From an uncultured Corynebacterium sp. (lineage in GTDB: Bacteria; Actinomycetota; Actinomycetes; Mycobacteriales; Mycobacteriaceae), in NCBI RefSeq assembly GCF_943912665.1, contig NZ_CALTVG010000049.1, forward strand, positions 1 through 14,720: DNA of 14,720 bases, given 5' to 3'. This document shows, one piece after another, positions 6,652-13,074 of this stretch (position 1 is its first letter; each line of letters opens with the position of its first letter). The notes beneath the pieces were generated by a model. That model worked only from the letters and a program-made list of their open reading frames with translations. It ran no database searches and was not told where the DNA came from. The translations under genes were made by a program, and so were the position numbers.

Positions 6652-8073
6652 ATGCAACGCTGGGTCCTTCACATCGATATGGACGCGTTCTTCGCCTCCG
6701 TGGAGCAGTTGACTCGGCCGACGCTTAAGGGGCGTCCGGTGCTGGTGGGCGGCACTGGCGGGCGTGGTGTCGTGGCCGGCGCCTCCTACGAGGCTCGGAA
6801 GTACGGCGCCCATTCCGCCATGCCCATGTTCCGCGCGCAGCAGCTCGTCGGGTTCAAGGCGGTGGTGGTTAATCCGCGCCGGGCGGTGTATTCCGCGGCC
6901 TCGCGCCGGGTCTTCGACATCATTGCTGAGCACGCCGGGGTAATCGAGCAGCTCTCCATCGATGAGGCCTTCATGGAACCTGCCGCACTCGTCGGTGCCA
7001 CGCCTGACGACGTCCGCGAGTGGTCCGAGAACCTGCGCCGCCTCATCCGGGAAGAGACCGGGCTTCCCAGCTCCATCGGGGCGGGCGCGGGCAAGCAGGC
7101 GGCGAAGATTGGTTCCGGGGAGGCCAAGCCGGACGGTACCTTCGTGGTGCCGCAGGAGCGCTTCGATGAGCTCATTCACCCGCTGCCGGTGGGCAAGCTC
7201 TGGGGCGCGGGCCCGGTCACGCAACAGAAGCTAGCGGCCATCGGCGTGGAGACGATCGGGCAGCTGGCTGCCATGAGCCAGAAGGAGGTGGAGATTTCCC
7301 TCGGCGGGGTGATGGGCCTGCAGCTGTGGCGCCTGGCCCAGGGAATCGATGACCGCGAGGTGGCCCCGCGCGCGATTTCCAAGCAGATCTCCACCGAGCA
7401 CACCTATCCGAAGGATCTGCACACGGTGGCGGAGGTAGACGCGGCGCTTCACCGCGCGGCGGAGGGGGCGCACCGCCGCCTGCTGAAGGACGGCCGCGGC
7501 GCGCGGACGGTGACGGTGAAGCTGCGGATGGCAGACTTCCACATCGAGTCGCGCTCGGCCACCCTGCCGTACGCCACCGACGACCTGGAGATCCTCACCG
7601 CGAAGGCGCAGAGTCTCGCGCGCTACCCGGACGAGCTGGGGCCCATCCGTCTCGTGGGCGTGAGCTACTCGGGCCTGGAGGCCGCCCGCCAGGACATCCT
7701 CTTCCCAGAACTCGACCGCGAGGTGGTGCGCCCCGCCCCGGATACGGACTATGAGACCGGGGTCAGCGATAACCTGCCCGGCGCGAGCGGGCAGGCAACC
7801 GCGGCGGAGGGAGCGGCCGGCGGGGTGGACTCTGCGGACTCTGTGCCGCGCTGGCACGCCACCCAGGACGTTTACCATCCCGACTATGGACATGGCTGGA
7901 TTCAAGGCACCGGCCACGGCGTGGTGAGCGTGCGATTTGAAACGCGCGCGACGGGCCCGGGTATCGCCCGCTCCTTCGCGGCTGACGACGAGCAGCTGCG
8001 CCCGGCCGATCCGCTGGACTCGCTGGCGTGGGAGGAGATACCGACAGAGGACGACGACGGCGAGGGGGACTAG
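6652..8073 (+). CDS. dinB: DNA polymerase IV (Y-family) with C-terminal extension
   Basis: A 473-residue translesion DNA polymerase. The catalytic carboxylates are D9 and D11 in HIDMDAFFASVEQ and D104/E105 in SIDEAFME. The steric gate is F14, so it should select dNTPs, unlike DinB2-type enzymes. YSAASRRVF (80-88) matches the finger region. Thumb and little-finger domains follow to about residue 340. QDILF (347-351) resembles a beta-clamp binding motif at the end of the little finger. A low-complexity Ala/Gly linker leads to an extra domain (399-458) with PRWHATQDVYHPDYGHGW and GHGVVSVRFE, and then an acidic tail. Classical Pol IV ends near 350 residues, so the last 120 are an addition seen in some actinobacterial enzymes. 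The start is supported by the leaderless-type -10 box; a GGAG only 3 bases from ATG is too close to be a good ribosome site. The stop overlaps the asparaginase stop. Confidence 0.93.
   Translation: MQRWVLHIDMDAFFASVEQLTRPTLKGRPVLVGGTGGRGVVAGASYEARKYGAHSAMPMFRAQQLVGFKAVVVNPRRAVYSAASRRVFDIIAEHAGVIEQLSIDEAFMEPAALVGATPDDVREWSENLRRLIREETGLPSSIGAGAGKQAAKIGSGEAKPDGTFVVPQERFDELIHPLPVGKLWGAGPVTQQKLAAIGVETIGQLAAMSQKEVEISLGGVMGLQLWRLAQGIDDREVAPRAISKQISTEHTYPKDLHTVAEVDAALHRAAEGAHRRLLKDGRGARTVTVKLRMADFHIESRSATLPYATDDLEILTAKAQSLARYPDELGPIRLVGVSYSGLEAARQDILFPELDREVVRPAPDTDYETGVSDNLPGASGQATAAEGAAGGVDSADSVPRWHATQDVYHPDYGHGWIQGTGHGVVSVRFETRATGPGIARSFAADDEQLRPADPLDSLAWEEIPTEDDDGEGD
7846..8025 (+). other. Tudor-like C-terminal domain of DinB (encoded segment)
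   Basis: This segment encodes residues 399-458 of DinB. The pattern DVYHPDYGHGWIQGTGHG followed by VVSVRFE and, later, a leucine in EQLRPADPL resembles the small beta-barrel at the C-terminus of PcrA/UvrD helicases (D-x-V-x-H-x-x-F/Y-G-x-G-x-V ... V-x-F). In those helicases the fold binds RNA polymerase. The similarity is judged by eye and would be confirmed or refuted by a structure prediction and fold search. Confidence 0.5.
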
Positions 8074-8990
8074 CCCGCGGTATAGGACGCGGAACGCGAC
8101 GCCGCGTTAAACAGAGAACCTACCGGGGTTCCGGTAGCCAGCGCCGCGGCGAGCATGATGCGGGCCTGGCCGGCACGGAACCCGCCGGAGGCCACGGCGC
8201 CTAGCTCCCCCAAGGTGGCGCCGCCACCCGCACCGCCATAGGCCAGCTTGGTGGCTCCGTAGGGAGTTCGAGTGCTGATCACCACGGGCACGCCTGCCTG
8301 CAGGGCACGAGCAACGCCAGTGCCCATCTCTTCGCCCATATTGCCCGAGCCCAACGCTTCGATGACGAGGCCGGAGGAGTGGGCCAAGGAGGCGTCGACA
8401 AGCGCGGCGCCCGCGCCCGGATAGGCGGCGATGATCTCCACGGGGTGCTCCGCCAGCTGAGCTAGGGGCAGGGGAGGCACTGTGGAATCACCCACCGGCA
8501 GCTCTTCAAAGCCCGCAAGGTGCGAGGTGTGCCACTTGCGCGCCGCGCGGCCCGGGATGGTCTTCCCGCCGAACTGCACCCACACACCCGGCTTTCCGGA
8601 GCGCACAAGGTCATAAGCATCGTGCAGGTTGCGCGGGCCGTCACCAGATGGGTGGTCAAAGGCGCGCTGGGCTCCGGTGAGCACGATGGGGCCGGCGCCC
8701 AGGTCAAAGAGAGACAAGGCCAGGGCGGTCTCCTCCATGGAATCCGTGCCGTGCGTGATGAGCACGCCCTCGATGTCCGGGCGGGCCAGCTGGTCGCGCA
8801 CGCAGGCCAGCAGTTCGTCGAGGTCAGCCAAGGTAATGGAGCTGGAGTCCAGCGCGCGGAATTCCACCACCTCAATGTCGGGGCCCAGGGATTCAGCCAG
8901 CTGGTGGCCGTTGACGGTGGGGATCAGGGAACCATCGCGGGCAGTGGTGCAGGCGATGGTGCCGCCGGTGGCGATGAGCGCGAAAGTCAT
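8070..8990 (-). CDS. L-asparaginase (cytoplasmic, bacterial type)
   Basis: A 306-residue asparaginase/glutaminase family amidohydrolase that converts L-asparagine to aspartate and ammonia. The first catalytic threonine is T11 in ATGGTIA near the N-terminus. The second active-site set is THGTDS (T82, D83), with K152 in the RKWHTS segment. The substrate-binding serine region is DSSSIT (48-53). There is no signal peptide, so it acts in the cytoplasm, and the N-terminal strand starts directly at the catalytic motif as in other family members. The ATG at 8990 is preferred because the TATCCT -10 box lies 6 bases before it; a longer frame from a TTG at 9014 would put the -10 box inside the gene. Its TAG stop overlaps the dinB stop on the other strand. 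It stands alone, so it is probably general nitrogen or aspartate supply. Confidence 0.92.
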   Translation of the reverse strand: MTFALIATGGTIACTTARDGSLIPTVNGHQLAESLGPDIEVVEFRALDSSSITLADLDELLACVRDQLARPDIEGVLITHGTDSMEETALALSLFDLGAGPIVLTGAQRAFDHPSGDGPRNLHDAYDLVRSGKPGVWVQFGGKTIPGRAARKWHTSHLAGFEELPVGDSTVPPLPLAQLAEHPVEIIAAYPGAGAALVDASLAHSSGLVIEALGSGNMGEEMGTGVARALQAGVPVVISTRTPYGATKLAYGGAGGGATLGELGAVASGGFRAGQARIMLAAALATGTPVGSLFNAASRSASYTAG

Positions 8991-8996
8991 TGCACC

Positions 8997-9002
8997 AGGA
9001 TA
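8997..9002 (-). promoter_or_regulatory. -10 box of the asparaginase gene
   Basis: TATCCT on the minus strand matches TAnnnT and ends 6 bases before the ATG, so the start of transcription should be the first base of the gene (leaderless). No Shine-Dalgarno sequence is present. Confidence 0.55.
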
Positions 9003-9051
9003 CTTCAGGCGCAACGCTGCGCGGGAACCACAGGGTGGGGCGGGTGAGCGC

Positions 9052-9057
9052 TAGAGT
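9052..9057 (+). promoter_or_regulatory. -10 box of the MTB12-like lipoprotein gene
   Basis: TAGAGT matches TAnnnT and would give a transcript start near 9064, leaving a leader of about 32 bases that contains GAGGAG 5 bases before the GTG start. This is a conventional leadered gene, unlike its neighbours. Confidence 0.5.
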
Positions 9058-9095
9058 GAAGAAAATAACCACGACCCCCTATGTGAGGAGTATCT

Positions 9096-9719
9096 GTGAA
9101 ATCCATCAAGCTGAGCGCCGCCATCCTGGCTTTGGGCGCCGCCACCACCCTCGCCGCCTGCTCGTCTTCTGACGAGGGCAGCTCCACTGCCACCAGCTCT
9201 GACAAGACCGCCGGCGAGACCTCCGCGTCCCAGGTTGTTACCACCGAGATGCCCACCGTGGGGCAGCTCAACGAGATCCTGACCAAGGCCGCCGACCCGA
9301 ATGTCCCGCAGGAAGAGAAGGTCAAGCTGGTCCAGGGCAGCGAGACGGCGCCGGAGCTGTTCGACGTCATGGCGCAGTCCCAGGCCGAGTCCGGAGCCAC
9401 CTTTGAGGTCGTCGACCCGGTCGTTCCCGGCCTGATGCCGGATTCCGCGCTGGCCACGGTCAACATCAACACCCCGGACGGCCAGCAGCAGACCGCTGAC
9501 CAGGTGGAGTTCATCAACGAGGACGGCTCCTGGAAGCTGTCCCAGTCCTGGGCCTGCGTGCTGGTGACCAACATTGTGCCGCCGGAGGAGGTCCCGGAGA
9601 TGTGTGCGGATGCCTCCACCAACGGCGCGGACGCAGGCGCTGAGGGAGAGGCCGGCGCCGGTGCTGAGGCGCCTGCCGACGCCCCCGCGGCCGGCCAGGA
9701 AGAATCCCCCGCCCAGTAG
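9096..9719 (+). CDS. MTB12-like lipoprotein
   Basis: A 207-residue secreted lipoprotein. It starts with a lipoprotein signal (K2, K5, hydrophobic core, lipobox LAAC, C22 lipidated), then a Ser/Thr/Asp-rich linker to about 47. Residues 53-155 resemble the mycobacterial low-molecular-weight antigen MTB12 (CFP-2) domain: PTVGQLNEILTKAADPNVP, then EEKVKLVQG, and near the end DGSWKLSQSWACVL. The family fold is NTF2-like and its role is unknown. After residue 170 comes an Ala/Gly/Glu-rich, acidic, low-complexity tail that may be a spacer or be disordered in the cell wall. The GTG start is fixed by GAGGAG 5 bases upstream. It diverges from the asparaginase gene and converges on a second lipoprotein gene, with a hairpin between them. 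Confidence 0.82.
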   Translation: MKSIKLSAAILALGAATTLAACSSSDEGSSTATSSDKTAGETSASQVVTTEMPTVGQLNEILTKAADPNVPQEEKVKLVQGSETAPELFDVMAQSQAESGATFEVVDPVVPGLMPDSALATVNINTPDGQQQTADQVEFINEDGSWKLSQSWACVLVTNIVPPEEVPEMCADASTNGADAGAEGEAGAGAEAPADAPAAGQEESPAQ

Positions 9720-9746
9720 CTTCCTATAAAGCTTCCTTTAGCTTCC
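9718..9746 (+). repeat. Three short direct repeats AGCTTCC
   Basis: The heptamer AGCTTCC occurs at 9718, 9730 and 9740, separated by 5 and 3 bases. The last copy forms most of the left arm of the terminator-like hairpin. All three copies could pair with the single right arm GGAAGC, giving alternative stems of different loop size. Confidence 0.7.
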
Positions 9747-9763
9747 CGCTACTCGCGGGAAGC
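9741..9763. terminator. Hairpin between convergent lipoprotein genes
   Basis: GCTTCCCGC (9741-9749) and GCGGGAAGC (9755-9763) form a perfect 9-base-pair stem with the 5-base loop TACTC. The stop codon of the minus-strand lipoprotein gene lies in this hairpin. No strong T tract follows in either direction, so it may act as a weak bidirectional terminator or as a 3' end stabiliser. Confidence 0.6.
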
Positions 9764-10708
9764 GAACTCCATATCGGTGGCGCTGGCCTGCACCACGCGC
9801 AGGTCCGAGCCCTCCGCGCCGTAGGAGATGACGGTGGTCACGGACACCTCGCCCGCCGTGGGCAGTGGTTTGCTCAGGTCCACGGTGACGGAGCCCTCGG
9901 ACTTCGTCGCGGTGTCGACCACCTTGAGCTCCTTGCCGCGCAGCTCCTCCGGGGCATCCGCGGCGTCGAAGGACAGAGCGCCTAAGGAAGGACGCTGCTC
10001 CACCGAGACGTTGAGCGTGGCACTGTCGCCGTCCAGCGAGTCCAAGGTGTAGGTGGTGGTCTGCAGCAGCGTGGACTCGCCCGTCACGCGGGACTCCACG
10101 CTCCACCGCGCGCCGAGGCCGATCTCTTCCTCGGGGAAGACCACCGGCAAAGCGGTGAGGCTGGTGATGGCCTGCTCGACACTGCTGCGCGCCTCATCCG
10201 TGGCCGCCTGCGGGGCAGCCAGGCGCAGAGAGTTCATCTGGCCGGTATCGGTGCCGCGCCAGCCAAACTGGAATCCCTCAGCGGAGGAGACGTCCGCGCC
10301 CTCTGCCTCCGGCGTGCCCACCGTGGCGAAGGCGTTGCGGCTGGCCGGCAGCTGGCCCTCCACGTCCTGAGTGGCCGCCTCCACGGAGGCTTCCAGGGGG
10401 AGCGTGACCTTGTCCTGCGCCTCGACCGCAGACTCCGCGCTTTTTTCGCTGCCGTCCTTGGCCAGCTGCTGGTCAAAGCCGGTGGCCACGGAGTAGGTGA
10501 GTTCTTGCTCAGAGTCGATGTCGTGGAAGGCCAGCACGCGGTGTTCTCCGTCTCCGGGGTCGAGGACGGTAACGCGCGGGGCGTCGAGAGGCAGGCCCAC
10601 GGGTTCTTCCACCGGCTTGGCCGGTTGGGAGTAGGAACAGCCGGCGAGCGCGCCACTTACTCCCAGGGCGGCGGCGGACAGGACGGATAGGACTCTCACA
10701 CGAAACAC
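9749..10708 (-). CDS. Lipoprotein of unknown function (possibly DUF6263-like)
   Basis: A 319-residue secreted lipoprotein with the signal FRVRVLSVLS, a hydrophobic core and the lipobox LAGC (C24). The mature part has no recognised catalytic motif. It is rich in beta-type and Thr/Ser/Val stretches, and LPVVFPEEEIGLGARW (about 190-205) together with a late TLNVSVEQ segment recalls the DUF6263 group. This is a weak impression from memory. The GTG at 10708 is chosen because TATTTT ends 7 bases before it, which would make it leaderless. A GTG at 10699 and a TTG at 10717 are other possible starts. It diverges from lspA, the peptidase that would process it. Confidence 0.78.
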   Translation of the reverse strand: MFRVRVLSVLSAAALGVSGALAGCSYSQPAKPVEEPVGLPLDAPRVTVLDPGDGEHRVLAFHDIDSEQELTYSVATGFDQQLAKDGSEKSAESAVEAQDKVTLPLEASVEAATQDVEGQLPASRNAFATVGTPEAEGADVSSAEGFQFGWRGTDTGQMNSLRLAAPQAATDEARSSVEQAITSLTALPVVFPEEEIGLGARWSVESRVTGESTLLQTTTYTLDSLDGDSATLNVSVEQRPSLGALSFDAADAPEELRGKELKVVDTATKSEGSVTVDLSKPLPTAGEVSVTTVISYGAEGSDLRVVQASATDMEFASRE

Positions 10709-10715
10709 GCATTCC

Positions 10716-10721
10716 AAAATA
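10716..10721 (-). promoter_or_regulatory. -10 box of the unknown lipoprotein gene
   Basis: TATTTT on the minus strand fits TAnnnT and ends 7 bases before the GTG start. It lies only 15 bases from the lspA -10 box on the other strand, so the -35 region of each promoter overlaps the core of the other. Confidence 0.5.
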
Positions 10722-10736
10722 CCGGATGGGGCTGTT

Positions 10737-10742
10737 TAGAAT
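10737..10742 (+). promoter_or_regulatory. -10 box of lspA
   Basis: TAGAAT, within GTTTAGAATAG, fits TAnnnT and ends 7 bases before a GTG at 10750. This favours the GTG start over the upstream ATG at 10726, which would place the -10 box inside the gene. Confidence 0.55.
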
Positions 10743-10749
10743 AGAACGG

Positions 10750-11244
10750 GTGAAAGCAAGGAGACATATAGGAATGATGGCCGCGGTGGTGCTCACCGTC
10801 GCCGCAGTGGACCAGGCCGTCAAGCAGCTGATGCTGTCGATCCTCACCGAGGGCGAGGAGATGCCCGTGCTGGGCAACTGGTTCCGCTTCTATCTCCTGT
10901 TCAACCCCGGTGCGGCCTTCTCCATGGGAGGGGAGGGATCCACCTGGCTGTTTACCACCATCCAGCTGGCCTTCGTCGTTGGCGTGGCCATTGCTGCACC
11001 CAGGATTCATGACAAGTGGCAAGCGCTAGGCCTGGCCATGATCGCGGGCGGGGCGCTGGGCAATCTCATTGACCGCCTGTTGCGCGAGCCTGGTTTCTGG
11101 TTTGGCCACGTGGTGGACTACATCTCCGTGGGCAGCTTCGCCGTGTTTAACATCGCGGACGCGTCGATTACGTGCGGCGTGGTGGTCTTTATCATCGCGA
11201 TGCTTATGGCAGAGCGGAAGGAGGCTGAAGGCTCTGATGCGTGA
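10750..11244 (+). CDS. lspA: Lipoprotein signal peptidase (signal peptidase II)
   Basis: A 164-residue, four-TM aspartic protease that cleaves the signal peptide just before the lipidated cysteine of prolipoproteins. TM1 carries VDQAVKQ with D21. Family motifs follow: NPGAAFSMG (52-60), GGALGNLIDR (100-109), HVVDYI with catalytic D123, and FNIADASI with catalytic D137. The GTG at 10750 is preferred because it sits 7 bases after TAGAAT and gives the usual distance to the TM1 aspartate. An ATG at 10726 would add 8 residues, and ATGs at 10774/10777 would shorten TM1. It leads an operon with the pseudouridine synthase gene (8-base overlap) and two small membrane-protein genes. Clients are probably the three lipoproteins in this window, among many others. 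Confidence 0.92.
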   Translation: MKARRHIGMMAAVVLTVAAVDQAVKQLMLSILTEGEEMPVLGNWFRFYLLFNPGAAFSMGGEGSTWLFTTIQLAFVVGVAIAAPRIHDKWQALGLAMIAGGALGNLIDRLLREPGFWFGHVVDYISVGSFAVFNIADASITCGVVVFIIAMLMAERKEAEGSDA

Positions 11245-12160
11245 AAGTCGTAGGTTGCCCGTGCCCGAGGGCCTGGAAGGCATGCGCGCCGATGCGGCCC
11301 TGGCCAAGCTTCTGGGCATCTCCCGGGCCAAGGTGGCGGAGCTGTGCGCGGCGGGCGACGTGGAAATTGATGGCGTTGCCGTGGGCAAGTCGGAGCGTCT
11401 GAGCGCCGGCGGCTGGATTGACGTCATGATGCCCGCCCCGGAGGAGCCGCTTATCCCCAAGGAAGAGCTGGTGGAAGGCATGGACGTCCTCTACGCGGAC
11501 GAGGACGTTATCTGCGTGTTCAAGCCCGTGGGCGTGGCCGCGCACCCGACCCTGGGTTGGGAGGGACCCACCGTGATTGGTGGGCTTCGGGCGGCGGGCT
11601 ACACGCTTGCCGACGCCGGACCTACCGAACGCAAGGGTATTGTCCACCGCCTCGACGTGGGAACCTCCGGAGTCATGGTGGTGGCCGCCAGCGAGCGCGC
11701 CTACTCCCAGCTGAAGACTGCCTTCCGCGAGCGCACGGTGGACAAGACCTACCACGCGGTGGTCCAAGGCCTGCCGGATCCGATCGTCGGCACCATCGAC
11801 GCCCCGATTGGGCGCCACCCGTCGGCTGGCTGGAAGTTCGCCGTGGTGGAGGACGGCAAGCCGGCGGTCACGCACTATAAGCTGCTCGAGGCCTTCCGCG
11901 AGGCCAGCCTCCTCGAGGTTCACCTGGAGACCGGCCGCACCCACCAGATTCGCGTGCACATGTCTGCCACCGGCCATCCCTGCGTGGGGGACCCGATGTA
12001 TGGCTGCGATCCGAACCTGGCCCAGCGCGTAGGCCTTATTCGCCAGTGGCTGCACGCGGTGACCCTGGGCTTTACCCACCCAGGCACCGGCAAGTGGTTC
12101 GAGTGCACAGCTCCCTACCCAGACGACCTCGAGCACGCCATTGAGGTCCTGCGCGGATGA
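11237..12160 (+). CDS. rluD: 23S rRNA pseudouridine synthase, RluD/RluA family
   Basis: A 307-residue RNA-modifying enzyme that turns uridines in structured RNA into pseudouridine; RluD-type members act on helix 69 of 23S rRNA. The N-terminal S4 RNA-binding domain (about 18-65) has RADAALAKLLGISRAK and DVEIDG. The catalytic domain contains VICVFKPVGVAAHP, the motif HRLDVGTSGVMVVA with catalytic D140, KTYHAVVQG, and the GRTHQIRVHM segment that contacts RNA. The length fits RluD rather than the shorter RsuA group. The exact uridine target is not proven. The ATG at 11237 overlaps the lspA stop by 8 bases, with GAAGG 5 bases upstream. The stop overlaps the next start (ATGA), so translation is coupled in both directions. 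Confidence 0.92.
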   Translation: MRESRRLPVPEGLEGMRADAALAKLLGISRAKVAELCAAGDVEIDGVAVGKSERLSAGGWIDVMMPAPEEPLIPKEELVEGMDVLYADEDVICVFKPVGVAAHPTLGWEGPTVIGGLRAAGYTLADAGPTERKGIVHRLDVGTSGVMVVAASERAYSQLKTAFRERTVDKTYHAVVQGLPDPIVGTIDAPIGRHPSAGWKFAVVEDGKPAVTHYKLLEAFREASLLEVHLETGRTHQIRVHMSATGHPCVGDPMYGCDPNLAQRVGLIRQWLHAVTLGFTHPGTGKWFECTAPYPDDLEHAIEVLRG

Positions 12161-12759
12161 GCAACAGACGAGCCACCAGCCAGCGCATCTACCGGCGCCG
12201 CCGAGTCGCTGCCCTGGCGCTGTTGGCAGTCGTGGCGCTGGCGGTGGTGCTGGCCTTTGGCGTGTTCGGCACGCAGCCCAGCACGGCGCTGCAGGGCGAC
12301 CAATTAGGCCCGGACGGCTCCGAGACCGCCGCCGACTACCGCAACCGCGCCGAAGAATCCTTGGCGCAGGCGGATCAGCCGGCCTACGCCCTGGTCAACT
12401 TTCAGGAGTCGCTGTCGCCGGCAGAGACCGCAGACGTCCTGAATTCAGCGCAGCGCATGGATGCCATCGTCATCGGGCTGGCGGCACCGGTCGCCGTGCC
12501 GGAGCCCACCGCGGGGTCGGACCGCAGCGACGTCATCCAGACCGCGCTGGACCGCGTGGTCGCCGCGGCGAGTCAGGCGGGCGGCACGCCACCGAGCACC
12601 GTCGATTCCGCCGTGGTGTACTCCGCCGGCGCGGAGTTGCGCGCCATCGCCGCAGACCCCAGAGTGGACAGCGTAGAGGTGGCGCCTGCCGATGCCGCGT
12701 GGGGCTCCTTTGGTGTGCGCCCGCGTGGCAACGTCGCCAGCGAATCCGCCGGCAGCTAA
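12157..12759 (+). CDS. Single-pass membrane protein of unknown function
   Basis: A 200-residue protein with a strongly basic N-terminus (RIYRRRRVAA) and one hydrophobic segment at about 18-37, predicted as an anchor with the C-terminal part outside the cytoplasm. The outer part (38-200) is Ala- and Asp-rich and contains a helical-looking segment DYRNRAEESLAQADQPAYAL. No catalytic motif or known family was recognised. The start ATG overlaps the rluD stop as ATGA (4 bases), so it is translationally coupled. The gene ends 32 bases before the next small membrane-protein gene, and both belong to the lspA operon. Its position between rluD and the rarD/dnaE region suggests a conserved actinobacterial housekeeping accessory, but this is only an inference. 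Confidence 0.75.
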   Translation: MSNRRATSQRIYRRRRVAALALLAVVALAVVLAFGVFGTQPSTALQGDQLGPDGSETAADYRNRAEESLAQADQPAYALVNFQESLSPAETADVLNSAQRMDAIVIGLAAPVAVPEPTAGSDRSDVIQTALDRVVAAASQAGGTPPSTVDSAVVYSAGAELRAIAADPRVDSVEVAPADAAWGSFGVRPRGNVASESAGS

Positions 12760-12791
12760 GTAGCAAGTACTGGAGAAAAAGGAGACTCAGC

Positions 12792-13070
12792 GTGCGTTTG
12801 TACCCGGACACGTCCACGTGGCCCGCTAACTACCGCTTTGCCTACATCCTGGTGTGGGCAGGAGCGATCATCACCGCGCTGGCCACCATCGCGTTGGGGT
12901 TTCTCGGCACCGATAGGATGACGCTGGCAATCTGCGCCATGGTGGCTCTCTATTGCATAGCCTTGGCCGTGCTCATGCCGCGCTGGGCGCTGAATGGCAA
13001 GGAAGAATCGGCCAAGCGCGCCAGGGCGAGTAAGGCCCGCGAGGAGCTGCGCCGGCGAAAGAAGCGTTAG
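12792..13070 (+). CDS. Small two-TM membrane protein of unknown function
   Basis: A 92-residue protein that starts MRLYPDTSTWPANYRF and has two hydrophobic helices at about 16-38 and 43-62, followed by a highly basic tail ending EELRRRKKR. Both ends should lie in the cytoplasm. The GTG start is supported by AAAAAGGAG 7 bases upstream. The same frame continues open upstream to 12141 only as an overlap with the previous gene. No named family was recognised. It is the last gene of the lspA operon and converges on the rarD-type gene, with only 4 bases between the two stops and no visible terminator. Confidence 0.78.
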   Translation: MRLYPDTSTWPANYRFAYILVWAGAIITALATIALGFLGTDRMTLAICAMVALYCIALAVLMPRWALNGKEESAKRARASKAREELRRRKKR

Positions 13071-13074
13071 GCAG

